A stretch of DNA of 5,206 nucleotides from an uncultured Coriobacteriaceae bacterium (GTDB taxonomy: Bacteria; Actinomycetota; Coriobacteriia; Coriobacteriales; UMGS124): NCBI GenBank assembly GCA_902783515.1, contig CACZRK010000254.1:1-5206 (forward strand). Reading direction: 5' to 3'. How positions within the stretch are numbered: the first letter of the stretch is position 1; the number at the start of each line of letters is the position of its first letter. The notes beneath the pieces are model-generated. The model worked only from the letters and a program-made list of their open reading frames with translations, had not been told where the DNA came from and made no database searches. Below, one piece after another: positions 1 through 5,130 of the stretch. Both the position numbers and the translations under genes were made by a program.

Positions 1-111
1 CTCGCCCTTGATCCACAGGCGAAGCCCCGTCGCGTACAGCGCGCCGATCATGCCGGCGACGCCCATCGCGCACACGAGCACGAGCACAAAGTTCATCACT
101 TCCTGCGTCAT
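1..111 (-). CDS. Small one-helix membrane protein downstream of the phosphate transporter (N-terminal 37 residues, cut by window edge)
   Basis: The reading frame starts with MTQEVMNFVLVLVCAMGVAG and continues through a hydrophobic stretch (about residues 7-27) to ATGLRLWIKGE at the window edge, with no stop, so the 3' end is missing. The visible part is one probable membrane helix followed by a basic/aromatic flank (GLRLWIK), typical of a small inner-membrane protein. The start is supported by a strong purine-rich site, GGGAGGGGAT, which fills the 15-base gap after the stop codon of the transporter gene. A second ATG at codon 6 has a weaker AGGA upstream. The tight spacing on the same strand implies co-transcription with the PiT gene. 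From memory, mycobacteria also carry a small conserved membrane protein right after pitA (Rv0544c next to Rv0545c), so this may be a recurring partner. No function is known to me. Confidence 0.72.
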   Translation of the reverse strand, partial: MTQEVMNFVLVLVCAMGVAGMIGALYATGLRLWIKGE

Positions 112-126
112 TGGTGATCCCCTCCC

Positions 127-1293
127 CTACGCCGCGATCCGGGCGGACGCCGCGTCTTTGCGCGCCGTCGCCTTCTGCGTCGACTCGTTGCTGTTCACGT
201 TATGAGCGTTGACGGGATTGCGCTGCGAGAGGCGCACGATGCCGAGCGCGATCGCGATGGCGGCGAGGACGGCGATGACCGTGCCGCCGATGCCGGTCTT
301 GCACAGGGCGCACGCCGCGGCGCCGACGACGCCGGCGGCCGGGAAGGTCACGAGCCAGGCGATGAGCATGCGCGCCGCGACGGCCCAGTTGACCTGCGAG
401 CCGCGCTTGCCGAGGCCGGAGCCGATGATCGAGCCGGAGCAGACCTGCGTCGTGGAGAGCGCGAAGCCGAGGTGCGAGGAGACCAGGATCGTCGCCGCCG
501 AGCTCGCCTCGGCCGCAAAGCCCTGGGGCGTGCTGATCTCGGTGAGGCCCTTGCCCAGCGTGCGGATGACGCGCCAGCCGCCCATGTAGGTGCCCAGGGC
601 GATCGCGAAGCCGCAGATGAAGACGACCCACAGCTCGGGGCCGGTGCCGGACTGCTGGACGCCGGCGGCGATGAGGGTCAGCGTGATGATGCCCATGGTC
701 TTCTGGGCGTCGTTCGTGCCGTGCGAGAGCGCCACGAGGCACGCGGTCACGGTCTGGCCGTGACGGAAGCCGCTCTCCACGCGCCCCTCGTCCAGCCCGC
801 GCACGATGCGCAGGATGATGCGCACCGCGACGAAGGCCGCCAGCCCGGCGACGACCGGGGACACGAGCGCGGGCACGAGCACCTTCGCGATGACCGCGCC
901 GAAGTTCACGCCCTGCGCGCCGGCGCCCACGATCACGGCGCCCACGAGGCCGCCGAACAGCGCATGCGAGGAGCTGGAGGGCAGGCCGACGAGCCACGTG
1001 ACGAGGTTCCACACGATGGCGCCCAGCAGGCCGGCGAGGATGAACTCGGGCCCGATGGTCACGGCCTGCTCGTTGATGATGCCGCCCGAGATCGTCTTGG
1101 CGACCTCCGTGGACAGGAACGCGCCCACGAGGTTGAGGGTGCCTGCCACGATGACCGCCGTCCGGGGCTTGAGCGCGCCCGTCGCGATGGAGGTCGCCAT
1201 CGCGTTCGCGGTGTCGTGGAATCCGTTCGTGAAGTCGAACGTGAGGGCCGCCGCGATCACAAGGATCACCACGACCAAGGTTGCGATGCTCAT
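127..1293 (-). CDS. pit: Inorganic phosphate transporter, PiT family
   Basis: A 388-residue integral membrane protein of the PiT (phosphate:cation symport, PF01384) family, expected to move inorganic phosphate or metal-phosphate across the cytoplasmic membrane. Both halves carry the duplicated family signature: FDFTNGFHDTANA at residues 19-31 and LSHGTNDAQKTMG at 189-201. The associated segments GLPSSSSHAL (103-112) and LSTTQVCSGSIIGSGLGKR (279-297) are also present, so the inverted repeat of the fold is complete. There are about ten hydrophobic segments. The C-terminal tail of about 30 residues is hydrophilic and Asn/Lys/Ala-rich. The frame stays open far upstream (to 1581), but residue 1 is placed at the ATG at 1293 because MSIATLVVVILVIAAALTFD is the normal family N-terminus and the upstream peptide is not protein-like. 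The best Shine-Dalgarno, AGAGGAG at 1307-1313, lies 13 bases from the ATG, which is long. No phoU-like gene is next to it in this window. Confidence 0.96.
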   Translation of the reverse strand: MSIATLVVVILVIAAALTFDFTNGFHDTANAMATSIATGALKPRTAVIVAGTLNLVGAFLSTEVAKTISGGIINEQAVTIGPEFILAGLLGAIVWNLVTWLVGLPSSSSHALFGGLVGAVIVGAGAQGVNFGAVIAKVLVPALVSPVVAGLAAFVAVRIILRIVRGLDEGRVESGFRHGQTVTACLVALSHGTNDAQKTMGIITLTLIAAGVQQSGTGPELWVVFICGFAIALGTYMGGWRVIRTLGKGLTEISTPQGFAAEASSAATILVSSHLGFALSTTQVCSGSIIGSGLGKRGSQVNWAVAARMLIAWLVTFPAAGVVGAAACALCKTGIGGTVIAVLAAIAIALGIVRLSQRNPVNAHNVNSNESTQKATARKDAASARIAA

Positions 1294-1390
1294 CTGCTGC
1301 CCGCCACTCCTCTGTCCGGTTGCCTGCCGTTCGCGGCCGCCCACGCTCCGCTCACGTGCGACAGACACGAATCTCCCACTACGGATTTCC

Positions 1391-1396
1391 ATGCTA
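1391..1396 (-). promoter_or_regulatory. Candidate -10 element for pit
   Basis: TAGCAT on the minus strand matches the TATAAT consensus at four of six positions and lies 4 bases beyond the last unit of the 11-bp array, so the array covers the usual -35 zone, as in activator-dependent promoters. Using TTACAA of the third unit as a -35 gives a 19-base spacer. Transcription would begin near 1384, leaving a leader of about 90 bases before the pit start. It is flanked by a short inverted repeat, TCCAT-GCT-ATGGA. Confidence 0.4.
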
Positions 1397-1400
1397 TGGA

Positions 1401-1444
1401 CGGTTTGTAAGGTCTTTGTAAGGTCACTCGCAGATGGGGGTAAG
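1401..1444 (-). promoter_or_regulatory. PHO-box-like array of four 11-bp units upstream of pit
   Basis: Read on the minus strand, four consecutive 11-bp units are CTTACCCCCAT, CTGCGAGTGAC, CTTACAAAGAC and CTTACAAACCG. Units 3 and 4 contain a perfect tandem GACCTTACAAA x2 (1404-1425), and the CTTAC core recurs 22 bp further upstream, exactly two unit lengths away. The second unit is degenerate. Response regulators of the PhoP/PhoB group bind 11-bp-spaced direct repeats (TTAACA-type in Bacillus, GTTCACC-type in Streptomyces), and this array sits just upstream of a -10-like hexamer before a phosphate transporter. What is seen is the repeat; control by phosphate is inferred from family knowledge and position. 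Confidence 0.6.
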
Positions 1445-1585
1445 CAATCCGGCTGGTCACTATCTCCGCAGGTGAGGAGCATTGTGCTGCACGTTGAGCG
1501 CCTCGCGAATCCACAGGTGACACACGCATGGGCAGGGGCCGGCCACCAGATCGCGCAAGCCGCAAAGACCGCGCGCCGCATCGGG

Positions 1586-1591
1586 TATCAT
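1586..1591 (+). promoter_or_regulatory. Candidate -10 element for lemA
   Basis: TATCAT in the context CGGGTATCATGG matches five of six consensus positions. No recognisable -35 lies 16-18 bases upstream (the sequence there is CAAAGA-like). If used, transcription starts near 1598, giving a leader of about 98 bases before lemA. That start would cut into the hairpin described at 1592-1626, so the two calls are not fully compatible. Confidence 0.3.
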
Positions 1592-1626
1592 GGAGGGTGA
1601 GCAGATGGCCGAGACGGTCGCCCTCC
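1592..1626 (+). promoter_or_regulatory. Leader hairpin and possible 8-codon uORF before lemA
   Basis: GGAGGGTGA (1592-1600) can pair with TCGCCCTCC (1618-1626) in a 9-bp stem with one G-U pair and a 17-base loop. The 5' arm is also a good Shine-Dalgarno for ATG at 1605, which opens a short frame MAETVALP ending in TGA at 1629-1631. Forming the stem would hide that ribosome binding site. A leader-peptide or attenuator role is only inference, and a chance hairpin in GC-rich DNA remains possible. Confidence 0.25.
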
Positions 1627-1695
1627 CGTGAGGCGGCGTGACGTCGACGGCCCGCACGCGGCGCATCGACCCGAGTCCGACCCGAAGGGGGAACC

Positions 1696-2250
1696 ATGGT
1701 CACCATCATCGTCATCGCCGTCATCGTGATCGTCCTGATCGCGTTCATCACGATGTACAACAACCTCGTCACGCTGAAGAACCGGGTCAAGAACGCCTGG
1801 GCGCAGATCGACGTGCAGCTCACGCGCCGCCACGACCTGATCCCGAACCTCGTCGAGACGGTCAAGGGCTACGCGACCCACGAGCGCTCCACGCTCGAAG
1901 GCGTCATCGCCGCGCGCAACGCCGCGATGAGCGCGACCACGACTGCGGACCAGATCAAGGCCGAGAACGCCCTGACCGGCGCGCTGCGCCAGCTGTTCGC
2001 GCTCGCCGAGAGCTATCCCGAGCTGAAGGCCAACACGAACTTCGCCGACCTGCAAAAGCAGCTCACCGACACGGAGGACAAGCTCTCCTACGCGCGTCAG
2101 AGCTACAACGACTGCGTGATGGCCTTCGACAACGCGATCGAGCAGTTCCCGAGCAACATCATCGCCAACATGTTCAGCGCCAACTTCCCCAGGGCCGAGA
2201 TGTACGACGCCCCGGTGGAGAGCGAGGCCGCGCCGCAGGTCAAGTTCTAG
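1696..2250 (+). CDS. lemA: LemA family membrane-anchored coiled-coil protein
   Basis: A 184-residue LemA-family protein (PF04011), normal family length. Residues 1-20 are a single very hydrophobic Ile/Val helix that acts as an uncleaved anchor. It is followed directly by the family core: YNNLVTLKNRVKNAWAQIDV at 21-40 and then the near-invariant RRHDLIPNLVETVKGYATHE at about 44-63. The rest is predicted long helices (an antiparallel bundle) rich in Ala, Glu, Asn and Lys, with the family element LSYARQSYND near 131-140 and FPSNIIANMF near 151-160. The C-terminal tail is short and acidic. The start ATG has AAGGGGG 4 bases upstream. The biochemical role of the family is not settled; it is linked to envelope stress and is often next to htpX or TPM-domain genes, neither of which is beside it here. 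It stands alone, divergent from pit and convergent with the next gene. Confidence 0.96.
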   Translation: MVTIIVIAVIVIVLIAFITMYNNLVTLKNRVKNAWAQIDVQLTRRHDLIPNLVETVKGYATHERSTLEGVIAARNAAMSATTTADQIKAENALTGALRQLFALAESYPELKANTNFADLQKQLTDTEDKLSYARQSYNDCVMAFDNAIEQFPSNIIANMFSANFPRAEMYDAPVESEAAPQVKF

Positions 2251-2518
2251 CGCCCACCGCAGGCCGGCGTCGTGAACACAGCCGGGCGACGGCCTCGCGA
2301 GAAGTGACGCAAGCCCTCGGGGCGTTCACCTCGGGGGCTTGCGTCGTTCGGGAGCCTTCGGCCCTCGGTACCGAGCTCCGTACGAGGAAGTCATCGCGTC
2401 CAGCCGCCGCGTTCATCTCTCACGCGCCAGTGACCCGCACCCCGCCGCGCGGCCGACAGAGAAATGGCGAGCCCACGGCCATGGCCGGCCCGGGGACTCG
2501 CCTCGTTCATGCTGCTCG
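2251..2518. other. Non-coding gap between convergent lemA and the 79-aa gene
   Basis: This stretch holds the strong hairpin at 2303-2348 and a 12-bp perfect palindrome CTCGGTACCGAG (2364-2375) nested in a wider imperfect inverted repeat (2363-2387). A 39-codon frame on the minus strand (2391-2510), beginning 8 bases after the upstream stop, has no Shine-Dalgarno and a composition unlike a real protein. I see no supported gene. Confidence 0.6.
2303..2348. terminator. Long stable hairpin between convergent genes, probable two-way terminator
   Basis: A perfect 11-bp core pairs GACGCAAGCCC (2306-2316) with GGGCTTGCGTC (2335-2345). Pairing continues inward for six more pairs (two of them G-U) to a 6-base loop at 2323-2328 and outward for about three weaker pairs, about 20 bp in all. 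It begins 53 bases after the lemA stop and faces the end of the 79-aa gene from the other side, the usual place for a shared terminator. Neither flank has a run of T, so it would be an unusual intrinsic terminator or a processing or RNA-protecting stem. Confidence 0.7.
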
Positions 2519-2758
2519 CTATGCACCGAGGATGACGAAGAGCCACCAGAGGGGGCGCGAGAGAAGCGCGCCGAAGACGAGCGTCACCTCCAGCCATGTC
2601 GGCACGTCCCCGGATGGGACGACGATGCAGAGCACGACGATTGCGGCAACGCAGGCGATGCCGGCCCACGTGACGACGCTGGCCGCCACATCGCAAAACC
2701 TCTGCCACCTGTTGCGCGGCTCGGCCTCAGGGAACGCCCGTTGGCTCACCGGCAGCAT
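2519..2758 (-). CDS. Small membrane protein of unknown function, two predicted helices
   Basis: A 79-residue protein that I do not recognise. It begins MLPVSQRAFPEAEPRNRWQR, a polar, basic N-terminus. One hydrophobic helix follows at about 25-47 (ending IVVLCIVV), then a short polar turn (PSGDVPTW) and a second hydrophobic segment at about 54-78 (TLVFGALLSRPLWWLFVIL), ending two residues later. The positive N-terminal flank suggests it stays inside, with both ends in the cytoplasm. The start at 2758 is chosen because GGGGAGGAG lies 2 bases upstream of the ATG. The frame is open further upstream to a stop at 2885-2887, and a GTG at 2830 could add 24 residues but has no ribosome binding site. 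Strong G/C bias in third codon positions supports a real gene. Its neighbour upstream, the beta-helix protein gene, is 195 bases away on the same strand. Confidence 0.72.
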   Translation of the reverse strand: MLPVSQRAFPEAEPRNRWQRFCDVAASVVTWAGIACVAAIVVLCIVVPSGDVPTWLEVTLVFGALLSRPLWWLFVILGA

Positions 2759-2859
2759 CTCTCCTCCCCGTTCGTCCACACAGGCTTGCACAGGACGCAC
2801 TCGCCAGCCCCCGGCCACGGCACGGCGCACGAGGTCCGCGATCGAGCGACCCGTCCCAT

Positions 2860-2898
2860 ACGGTGACCCGCCAGTCGTCGCCTCTCATGTGTCACCGT
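2860..2898. promoter_or_regulatory. Operator-like 8-bp inverted repeat at the predicted start of transcription of the 79-aa gene
   Basis: ACGGTGAC (2860-2867) and GTCACCGT (2891-2898) are perfect inverted copies separated by 23 bases, so their centres are 31 bp apart, about three helical turns. The right arm lies just downstream of the -10-like site at 2900-2905 (minus strand). This layout would suit a dimeric repressor or a leader stem. The function is inferred; the repeat itself is exact. Confidence 0.4.
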
Positions 2899-2899
2899 G

Positions 2900-2905
2900 A
2901 TTGTA
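2900..2905 (-). promoter_or_regulatory. Candidate -10 element for the 79-aa membrane protein
   Basis: TACAAT on the minus strand matches the TATAAT consensus at five of six positions. The -35 region is poor: CATATG stands 17 bases upstream. Transcription would start near 2893 and give a leader of about 135 bases. Its presence suggests the 79-aa gene can be transcribed separately from the beta-helix gene, and no strong terminator is seen between the two. Confidence 0.35.
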
Positions 2906-2952
2906 CGGCATGGGCCCGTGGCCATATGTCGGCGGCGGGGGCAGCTCGCAGC

Positions 2953-4824
2953 CTACGCCGCGGCCGTCGCGTCCGACGCTGACGAGGCGGGCAAGGCTGA
3001 GGCGGCAGACGCTGCGGACCCCGTCGCTCCCGTCGCCGCCGTCCCCATGAGCGTGAAGGCGGTGGAGAGGCCGAAGTGCTGGTCGAAGGCCGTGCGGTCG
3101 ATGAGATCGCTCGAGAGCTCGTTGGCCGAGGTCGTCTCGACGACGTCGTCGTAGGCGCCGGCCACGGTGACCGTCAGCGCGCTCGTGCCCGTGACGGCGG
3201 TCGCGCCTGCGGCGACGATGGTCACGGCGGCACCGGATGCGTCCACCACCTGGCCACCCGCCGCGACGTGCAGCGTTGAGACCTGCGCGTCCGCGGTCAC
3301 GACCCAGGTGGAGGTCGCGTCCACGAAGACGTTCAGCGGTGCGTCGACGGTCGACGCGGCGGCGTTCGTCTCGACGGAGGCAGAGCCGGACCAGGTGCTG
3401 CCCTCCAGCAGGTAGAGGTTCAGCGTGGAGGTCGTGTCCACGACGACGTCGCCGGCCAGCGTCTGCGCCAGTCCCGTGAAGTTGACGGTCGCGCCGTTGG
3501 AGCCGTTCGTGCCCCAGCTGTTGGCGTCGTTGCCGGCGGCGCGGATGAGGTCGGCCGCGTCGGCGTCAAAGTCGAGCGTCGTGTTGGTGATCAGCGCGTT
3601 GGCCGTGGTGTTCGTGAAGTAGAACATCGCGCCGCTCGCGATCGCGCTGCGCAGCGTGGAGTTCGCGACCTGGAACGTGGCCGCCTCGCCCGTGGTCGCC
3701 TCGGCGTCGCCGGACATGGACTGGTAGATGATCACGCCGTCGGCGACCGGGTCGCTCGCGGTCGCCTGGGTGATCGTGCTCTCCAGCGTCGAGTTGGCGA
3801 TCAGGATCGTGTTCAGGCCCTCCATGCCGGCGATCTGGCTGCCCGTGGCGGATCCCGTGACGTTGTTCACCTGGATGCTGCCCGTGGAGTAGAGGATGGG
3901 CGATCCCGAACCCGCCGTCGAGATGGTCGCGTCGGTGAGCGAGATGTAGCCGCCGCCGCGGTCATTGGCGACGCCGGCGCAGTGGTCGCCCTGCGTCGCG
4001 ATGTCCACGTCGCTTGCGATGACCGTGCCGCCGTACGTGGCGTCAAGGCCGCGCGAGTTGCCGGCGGTCGTGCTGATGGAGATCGAGGTCGCGTAGACGG
4101 TCGCCCCGTCGGTCGCGAAGATGCCGTTCGAGCCCTCGCTCGTCGCGCTGAGCGCGGTGTTGTCCATATAGATGGCGCTGCCCTCGTTCACCGCGAGCGC
4201 GATGGAGTTGCAGCCGTAGAAGTTGCAGTTGTCCCCGTTCGTGTCGTCGCCCGCCTTGGTGAGCGTGCCGCCGGAGATCGTGAGCGTGCCTGCGTTCTGC
4301 GCGAGCGCGGCGTTCTGGTCGGGATCGGTGGCGGCGTAGGTCTCGCCGCTCGAGGTGACCGCGGTCCCGTCGGCCGTGAGTGCGCCGGCGTAGGTGCCCT
4401 GGTAGTCGAAGGTCATCGTGTCGGCGCCACCCATGCCGCCGCCCATGCCGCCCTCAGGCGGCTGACCGCCCTGGCCGCCCTGGCCGCTCGGCGCGTCCGG
4501 CGGCGTGCCGCCCTGACCGCCCTCGCCACCGGGCTGCGCGGTCTCGGCGCCCAGGGCACGCACAGAGATCGCCGAGGTGAGGCCAGCGAGCGCAAGAAGG
4601 CCGGCACCCAGGATCGCCGTGCGGCGCGTGATGCCGGGCCGCACGGCCACGCCCTGCGCCGCCTCGCCGGCAGCGCGCGGAGCGGACGCCTCGCGCAGGG
4701 CGGTGGCGGCGTACACCTCGCGCATGGTGACGCCCGATCCGGAGGCGACATCCGTGGCGTCCATGGCGCTCGCGCCGTTCGACATCTTCGTGCCGCCCAT
4801 GCCGTACGCGTTGTTCGTGCTCAT
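2953..4824 (-). CDS. Secreted right-handed beta-helix surface protein with twin-arginine-like signal
   Basis: A 623-residue exported protein. Residues 1-64 are polar and precede a Tat-like signal: TRRTAIL at 66-72, a hydrophobic core GAGLLALAGLTSAI at 73-86, then a likely cleavage near ALGAETA (90-96). A Gly/Gln/Pro linker spans 99-133. The body (about 140-480) is a ladder of short strands in the style TLTISGGTLTKAG, NTALSATSEG, SRGLDATYGGTVIASD, CAGVANDRGGGYISLT, STGSIQVNNVTG, EGLNTILIANSTL, typical of right-handed parallel beta-helices (pectin-lyase-like fold). A second strand-rich part (about 455-560, with STWVVTADAQV) and an Ala/Ser tail end the protein. Similar proteins in gut Clostridia and Coriobacteriia are usually called adhesin or carbohydrate-binding beta-helix (perhaps the Cthe_2159-like group); that link is from memory. 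No catalytic motif, LPXTG signal or C-terminal membrane helix is seen. The start at 4824 has GGGGG 6 bases upstream; the frame extends to 4950 but that part is Arg/Pro-rich and unconvincing. Confidence 0.85.
   Translation of the reverse strand: MSTNNAYGMGGTKMSNGASAMDATDVASGSGVTMREVYAATALREASAPRAAGEAAQGVAVRPGITRRTAILGAGLLALAGLTSAISVRALGAETAQPGGEGGQGGTPPDAPSGQGGQGGQPPEGGMGGGMGGADTMTFDYQGTYAGALTADGTAVTSSGETYAATDPDQNAALAQNAGTLTISGGTLTKAGDDTNGDNCNFYGCNSIALAVNEGSAIYMDNTALSATSEGSNGIFATDGATVYATSISISTTAGNSRGLDATYGGTVIASDVDIATQGDHCAGVANDRGGGYISLTDATISTAGSGSPILYSTGSIQVNNVTGSATGSQIAGMEGLNTILIANSTLESTITQATASDPVADGVIIYQSMSGDAEATTGEAATFQVANSTLRSAIASGAMFYFTNTTANALITNTTLDFDADAADLIRAAGNDANSWGTNGSNGATVNFTGLAQTLAGDVVVDTTSTLNLYLLEGSTWSGSASVETNAAASTVDAPLNVFVDATSTWVVTADAQVSTLHVAAGGQVVDASGAAVTIVAAGATAVTGTSALTVTVAGAYDDVVETTSANELSSDLIDRTAFDQHFGLSTAFTLMGTAATGATGSAASAASALPASSASDATAAA
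4466..4534 (-). repeat. 9-bp tandem repeats encoding the QGG/EGG linker
   Basis: The linker of the beta-helix protein is built from two short tracts of 9-bp units. On the plus strand CCGCCCTGG occurs twice in tandem at 4466-4483 with a decayed third copy at 4484-4492, and CCGCCCTGA, CCGCCCTCG and a decayed copy occupy 4508-4534. Each unit encodes Gln-Gly-Gly or Glu-Gly-Gly, so gain or loss of copies keeps the frame. The linker probably spaces the folded beta-helix from the signal region. Confidence 0.65.
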
Positions 4825-4910
4825 GACGTACCCCCGTTCTCCATGGCCGGTCGTCGCGGACGACGCGCGGCAAACGCGCGCGGGCCGCGGCCAACGCGAC
4901 CGGCGACTCC

Positions 4911-4931
4911 CCCCGCGACGTGGCCGCGGGG
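4911..4931. other. GC-only hairpin in the leader of the beta-helix gene
   Basis: CCCCGCG (4911-4917) and CGCGGGG (4925-4931) are perfect inverted copies around a 7-base loop, lying 87-107 bases before the beta-helix start codon. In a transcript it would form a very stable 7-bp stem, but such stems arise readily in DNA of this composition and no T-run follows. Confidence 0.3.
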
Positions 4932-5130
4932 ACCTCTGAAGCGTCAGCATCTGAGAACAAGGGTACGAGGGGGCGCTGAGGCGGAGCTGAAAGGGGCCGC
5001 GCCGCGCGCTGGCGTCAGCAGAGGTGCCAAAAAGGTTGACGGGTTTTCAGGATGGGACGCCAGGCGGGCGGACGAGCGGGCGGAAGGTGGCCACACGAGC
5101 CAGGCGGCCCACGCGCGGGCGAGGTCCGAC

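Larger units (their letters stand above)
1294..1695. other. Divergent control region between pit and lemA
   Basis: About 400 bases separate the divergent starts of pit and lemA. I find no convincing gene here: reading frames crossing it are Arg/Pro/Cys-rich and have no good ribosome binding site joined to a plausible protein. The left third holds the 11-bp repeat array and -10 facing pit. The right third holds a -10-like TATCAT, a 9-bp stem hairpin and a short possible leader ORF facing lemA. The middle (about 1445-1580) shows nothing I can name. Confidence 0.7.

Noticed and set aside
202..1410. Long plus-strand frame antisense to pit
   Set aside because: It is an Arg/Asp/Ala/Gly-rich mirror of high-GC codons in the real gene, with no recognisable motif.
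1509..1517. ATCCACAGG as a DnaA box
   Set aside because: Only a partial match to TTATCCACA, no cluster of boxes and no AT-rich unwinding region nearby.
1294..1581. Longer version of the pit protein with 96 extra N-terminal residues
   Set aside because: The added peptide is Arg/Cys/Ser-rich, overlaps the repeat array and promoter, and PiT proteins normally begin at the hydrophobic MSIATLVVV segment.
2368..2379. GGTACCGAGCTC resembles part of a cloning-vector polylinker
   Set aside because: Only 12 bases match and the flanks do not continue the polylinker, so chance is the better explanation.
2391..2510. 39-codon minus-strand frame 8 bases after the 79-aa gene
   Set aside because: No Shine-Dalgarno, composition dominated by Arg and Gly, and no hydrophobic or structured segment.
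1638..2900. 420-codon plus-strand frame through lemA and beyond
   Set aside because: It reads lemA in the wrong frame (His/Arg-rich), crosses the terminator hairpin and overlaps the opposing 79-aa gene; no protein-like segment.
4825..4950. Longer start of the beta-helix protein (42 extra residues)
   Set aside because: The extension is Arg/Pro-rich, crosses the GC hairpin, and the ATG at 4824 has its own ribosome binding site.
5026..5048. AAAAAGGTTGACGGGTTTT as a -35 (TTGACG) promoter on the plus strand
   Set aside because: No -10-like sequence occurs 16-18 bases downstream, and no plus-strand gene follows.
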